Source of the DNA: Polytrichum commune
Taxonomy: Eukaryota > Streptophyta > Polytrichopsida > Polytrichales > Polytrichaceae
Direction: 5' to 3'
DNA length: 64,000 bases
NCBI GenBank assembly: GCA_950295325.1
Contig: OX485804.1
Span: 43,450,429-43,514,428 of the forward strand
Position numbers and translations under genes: made by a program. Below, in pieces: positions 59,580-64,000 of the stretch (positions are counted from its first letter, which is position 1; every line of letters starts with the position of its first letter). The notes below the pieces were generated by a model, which made no database searches, was not told the origin of the DNA, and worked only from the letters and a program-made list of their open reading frames with translations.

Positions 59580-60015
59580 AAATTCATAGTAAATTCATTA
59601 CTACTTAGATCTGGGCTTTCCATATACTATTGAAAAGTTATTAACAAGATTTAATTTTAAAAAATATGATATCAGCAAGTTAAGCCAAGATGAATCCAGC
59701 AGACTCCTTGTAATACAACAGTCAACCATGAAGTCTTAAACTACGTATTCCGTCTTCAGAAATTCGTATCTAATTCATTTATTATTCAAATCAAATGTTC
59801 TTAATAACCTTGGTAAGTTATTAACAAGGTCTATTTGAAAAAAATATGTTATTAGCAAGTTAAGTCAAGATGAATGCAGCAGACTCCGTATAATACAGCA
59901 GTCAACTAGGAAGTCTCAAACAACGTATTCCGCCTTCAAACATTCATCTCTAATTCATATCCACTCAAATCAAACGTTCTAAACAATCTTGGAAAACTAA
60001 AATAAATATCTACTT
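59580..60015. repeat. Tandem repeat, about 180-bp unit, 2.4 copies
   Basis: Successive units share AAGTTATTAACAAGnTnTAnTT, AGCAAGTTAAGnCAAGATGA, AGCAGACTCCnTnTAATACA and CGTATTCCGnCTTCA. The third unit fades out near 60015. Non-coding. Confidence 0.75.
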
Positions 60016-61730
60016 GGAAAAAAATATAATTTTTCAAAATTAAAATTTGTATTGGGCAAGCAAATCTAATTCAACACCCACTACCCAAATAAACACCATG
60101 TTTTTTTATTCCATCTTTGAAAATTCATAATTAATTGCTACCTTAACCAAATCACAAATGGAAAACGGCTACCGATAGTTATACAAAAAATTTATAGGAA
60201 AAAAATGATAATTATTTTGTTCGAGATCATAAACTAAGCGCACAAGCCTTCGGCGGCTGAGGTCTACAATGCCTCCACTTGCAATCATACAATCTAACCT
60301 ACCTCTACAAAAGAAATGAAGAATTTTTTGTATGTTAACAAACACACATTCTAACTAGGAGAGATAGTAGAGGATTTCTCAAGCCTTGTTATCAAGCCAT
60401 TGAGAAGGCAAGCTAGAAGTTTTTTCTTAACTACATAGAAGTAGGGCTTTGCCAAAACATTTAGAATAAGAGAGATAGTATAAAGTGAAAAGAAGGGGTT
60501 TTTAAATCCTTTCAAAAAATGATTGGACCACTCCGCCACCGGCTTTATTCTTCGAATACTTTCCCAAAATTTAGGCTCGGGATTTTTCCTGTTGAGGTTG
60601 TCACCCTCTCGCCAAGGTGGCTACGACGGGAGACCTTAAAAATATTTCTAAATTTTTTCCATCCAGTTGGCAAGGGGCAAGTAGCCCCTTTGTTTTCTTT
60701 CTTTTTGTCTTAAAAAATCGTCATACCGATTTCGCCTTCTTATACCAAACACCTCCAATTGTTTTGTGTGGCCCATATAAATTAATAAACTAATATTTCT
60801 TTAGCTAGCATCTACTAACTTAAATCTTAGCTAGTTGTTTTTACTAGCTAGCATGTTTTTTCTACTTTGTTATTTTCTAATACTACTTTGTTTTCATTTT
60901 GGCCAATCTTACCCTTCACTAGATTTTTGTTTCTTCCGGTTGAAGGCCCGAAGTGCTCGGTAATTTACCTTCCTTCTTCTAGGCTAAATACTAAATGAAC
61001 TATTTTTCCCTAAATTCCCTATCAATTCTAAATTTGAATACTAGCATCCTAACTAAAAGTGATCCCGCAGAGTGGTGGACCACTCTAGAGGTTCACAAGA
61101 AATGTGAATGTTATTTCAATATTCTTAGAAATAAGAGTAATATTTTGTGTCATTGTTGGAAATTATCATAAGCATGTAAGTCAGTTCACTCAATCGAGAC
61201 TAAGAGTGAAGGATGATTGCAAAAGAAAAATGTAATAACCTTGTGATGGACAAATGGTCAAATGTTAGTAAGGCAAATATGTGATCAAAGGATGTGAAAG
61301 AAAATGTCAGTGAAGGCGGATAGCCTTTTGCAAGAAACCAATAAAAGAAGAGTGCAATATTGAGTCCAAGTTAGGCCAGTGATTGGCGGAGTCAAGTTGC
61401 CTAAGGATTTGGTAGTTAAGAAGAGTATGAGAGAAAGAAGTCGTGAGATTAACTTATTAGGCAATAATCTTAGAGTACGACACTTAGCTAAGAACATGTC
61501 AGTGAGAGCAATAATCCTAGGATAATTAATCAAGAGGACAATGATCCATAATTATTCAAGAAGGTAATTAGTCCAAAAGAGCCCATTGTTTATTGAAGTG
61601 AGAAGGAACCGAGGGGCTTGTGAAAGGCCATAGCCTATGAGGTAGAGAAATCGTCAAGTGTGAAGCGAGAGAGAATGAGGCGTGGGATGGGCAATTAGGA
61701 ATTGAAGAGTCAATAGAGATTGAGAAAGGC
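60016..61730. other. Non-coding stretch
   Basis: No gene was recognised. The frame 60519-60713 has no motif. 61080-61730 is purine-rich and resembles the flank 62575-63250, which is the same sequence block continuing on the other side of the nested insertions. It may be a decayed retroelement. Confidence 0.35.
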
Positions 61731-61738
61731 GATTAGCT

Positions 61739-62566
61739 CACGGGGGGATCACACCCCCTTACATTTCATAGCCACGTGCGATAAAAGTTTGCTACCCTAT
61801 ATTACATGCCATAGATAATTTTTAAAATTATGATATTTTTCTACATACACATAACCATTGGTAATATCTTTTGTATATTTTTTTGAAATTTTTAGTCATC
61901 TTCATTTTTTGTAGTAATGTTTTTAGTTCAATGTTGCGTCATTCTAGTTAGAAACGGTATGTTTTATTAAAAAAAAAAATCATCAAATTTGGTTACAAAT
62001 TTTTACTATGTAATAGATACCATGTATATCTACTCATGAAAAAAAAAATCATAAACTTTTGAACCATTTTGGTGATGCTTATGTAAAAAGTAGATTTTGT
62101 TTTATCGCACGTGGTGTTCAACTTGACCACGGGGAGGTCACTTCATTGTCAAGTTGACACCACGTGCGGACAAAGTTTGCTACCCCTATATTATATGCCA
62201 TATATAATTTTAAAATTTATGATATTTTTTCTACATATACATAACCATTGATAGTATCTTTTGTATACTTTTTTGAAATTTTTAGTCATCTTTATTTTTT
62301 TTTAGTAATTGTTTTAGTTCAATTTTGTGTCATTCTAGTTAGAAATGGTATGTTTTATGAAAAAAACAAATCATCAAATTTAGTTACCACTTTTGACTAT
62401 GTCATAGGTACTGTGTATATCTACTCATGATAAAATTTTGATAAAATTTTGACCCATTTTGGTGGTGCAACTTACCAAAAGAAGATTTTTTTTGGTCGCA
62501 CGTGGTGTTCAACTTGACAATGGAGTGATCTACCCGTGAACTTGACAATGAAGTGCACCCCCCGTG
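61739..62566. mobile_element. hAT-like element, copy 3, interrupted by copy 4
   Basis: The outer element begins CACGGGGGGATCAC and ends GTGCACCCCCCGTG. It is flanked by the exact 8-bp direct repeat GATTAGCT (61731-61738 and 62567-62574). Its right part is split at 62127 by a second, complete element of the same family. Joined, it would be about 410 bp like the others. Confidence 0.85.
62128..62538. mobile_element. hAT-like element, copy 4, nested (411 bp)
   Basis: Begins CACGGGGAGGTCACTTCATT and ends GAGTGATCTACCCGTG. It is flanked by the exact 8-bp direct repeat AACTTGAC (62120-62127 and 62539-62546), which belongs to the terminal repeat of the outer element. It is very close in sequence to the copy at 21632-22041, so both are relatively young. 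Confidence 0.88.
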
Positions 62567-62574
62567 GATTAGCT

Positions 62575-64000
62575 CAAGTGGGACGCAAAGAGGAGTAAGG
62601 GTATGATATGGATTGAATCGTAAGAGGAAGAATTTTGCACGCCATAGGCATGACAAATGTCTCCACCGTGAGGGAGAGGACAAAGAGGCAATTTTGAGCG
62701 ATTGTAGCCTAGGAAGAATAACTTGATTTTACTGGTACGAGGCTAATGGTATGAATGCATGCAGTGGACATACTTAACATCAAGCTATAAGCAACAAAAG
62801 ACACTACCATCCCGAGAAGGTCAAATGACTTGATTGAAGTAAGAATTTACTAAAGGCAATTTGACTTGAGACTAAAGTGGTCTAAGTCTTTAATAAAAAT
62901 ATATAGCCTATTTGTTGATGCATTGATAATAATTTTTTTTGTGGATAGTTGTTGTGATAAATTACCAAATAAACTGAAGATGAAGATGGTGATTACAGTC
63001 TTGGAAGAATGGGCAAATCAAAGCAAGTTAGAACAAGAAAAGTTAAATTCAAGATTATCGCAAAGCATAATTCATGATACTTAAAGACGATGCGAATACT
63101 CAGAAGACATTACCCTAGACTTTGTCCCGATGATTAACTATTGATGATTTTCCAAGCTTTTGAGTTTCACTACTAAATTAAAGGATGAGATTAGAGTGGT
63201 AGAAGTCCATACGCACATCAGACGGAATCAGACAACAGAAGAAGCACAATGAACCACGAGAGTGAAGATTAAGTTTAATAAAAAAAAATTAAAAAAAAAC
63301 CCAATTTGTTATTTTAAATCCTTAATCCAATGTGACATTAATCCTTATAGACAGTAGTCCAGTCTTCCATGTGATCTAGTTCCATGGGTTGTTTTTGTTC
63401 GAATATTTAAGTGATAGCAAAAAGAAACTAACTACAGAAGGGTTTCAAGTTTGTTTTTGAGGTTGAGAGGTTTCAGAAAGAAACTGTGAAGTTGAGCTTG
63501 AGTTCAAGAGGTCTCAAAACATTTTAGAGATTGAGAGGCTTGATAGAGCATGAGCTTGAGGAAAACAATTCTCTTAAATATGTTTTACAGTGACAGGATA
63601 CAAATTGAATTACCAAAAATGTAAGGTGTTGGAATCTATTGTTGTTGTCATTGTCTTTGTTTTCTTGTTATGTGTCATCTATCTCATGTATGCTATATTT
63701 TTATCATTTTGTAACTCTCTTTAGAGTGCTCACAAAAAATATATGCATTGTATATGCTATATGTGAACACTTTCAAACAAAGATAATACTTATTAGTTTG
63801 GGGAGGCGACCCAAACCAACAAAGGGTTTGGGTTGATTGACCCAAACTGACCTCAAAGCACAAAAAAACAACTACTTTATATATGTTTAAGGAAAAAACT
63901 TCAGACGATCAAACCAAATTGTCTTTAAATAAATAAATAATAATGATTTTATGTGTCTAGATTCAATTTGAGTTGATTGACCCATATTGTAATAACATCC
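62575..64000. other. Non-coding stretch to window end
   Basis: Continuation of the purine-rich block, then AT-rich sequence. The frame 62866-63084 is short and without motif. An AAATAA-rich microsatellite lies near 63925-63945. Confidence 0.35.

Noticed and set aside
1-64000. CRISPR arrays, bacterial operons or ribosomal RNA
   Set aside because: No regular spacer-repeat array, Shine-Dalgarno-linked genes or rRNA sequence is present. All signals are eukaryotic.

Overview
This window looks like nuclear DNA of a land plant with a large, transposon-filled genome. Evidence: AT-rich sequence, introns with plant-type GTAAGT donors and T-rich AG acceptors, two typical plant single-copy genes (a short-chain dehydrogenase and a MATE transporter), and many LINE, SINE, Ty3/gypsy, hAT-like, Tourist-like and foldback elements. 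The species cannot be fixed from sequence alone. The odd element types fit a fern, lycophyte or other non-flowering plant better than a flowering plant, but that is inference. Only about 2.4 kb of intact host coding sequence is convincing in 64 kb.

Layout. 1-3.3 kb: non-coding, with a possible CACTA-like element. 3.3-5.9 kb: 3' parts of an unusual LINE (RNase H, zinc knuckle, restriction-like endonuclease). 6-23.5 kb: gene-free, with dispersed repeats, MITEs, two long perfect hairpins and one hAT-like element. 23.7-28.65 kb: a second copy of the same LINE superfamily, with apurinic-type endonuclease and reverse transcriptase but lacking the 3' part. 30.86-31.73 kb: an intact SDR gene (minus) inside a pair of long direct repeats. 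34.2 kb: a tRNA-type SINE sharing its tail with a LINE found at 38.1-38.8 kb. 38.88-40.52 kb: an intact intronless MATE transporter (minus). 41-41.8 kb: a broken Ty3/gypsy integrase. 43.0-45.2 kb (minus) and 45.6-53.7 kb (plus): two decayed genes in divergent orientation, the first transposase-like, the second a multi-exon protein joining a ParB-like domain to a beta-class N6/N4 DNA methylase domain. 53.7-56.8 kb: MITEs and non-coding DNA. 56.84-59.36 kb (minus): a third LINE copy. 59.4-64 kb: a tandem repeat and a nested pair of hAT-like elements with 8-bp target duplications.

Most interesting. (1) Read together, the three LINE copies describe an element with two endonucleases (APE type at the N-terminal end, restriction-like type at the C-terminal end) plus RNase H, the layout known from Dualen/RandI elements of green algae. 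It also has an extra unidentified domain before RNase H. (2) The ParB-DNA methylase gene relic is a bacterial/phage-like domain pairing carried in intron-containing plant DNA, next to a divergent transposase-like relic. Both deserve direct tests.
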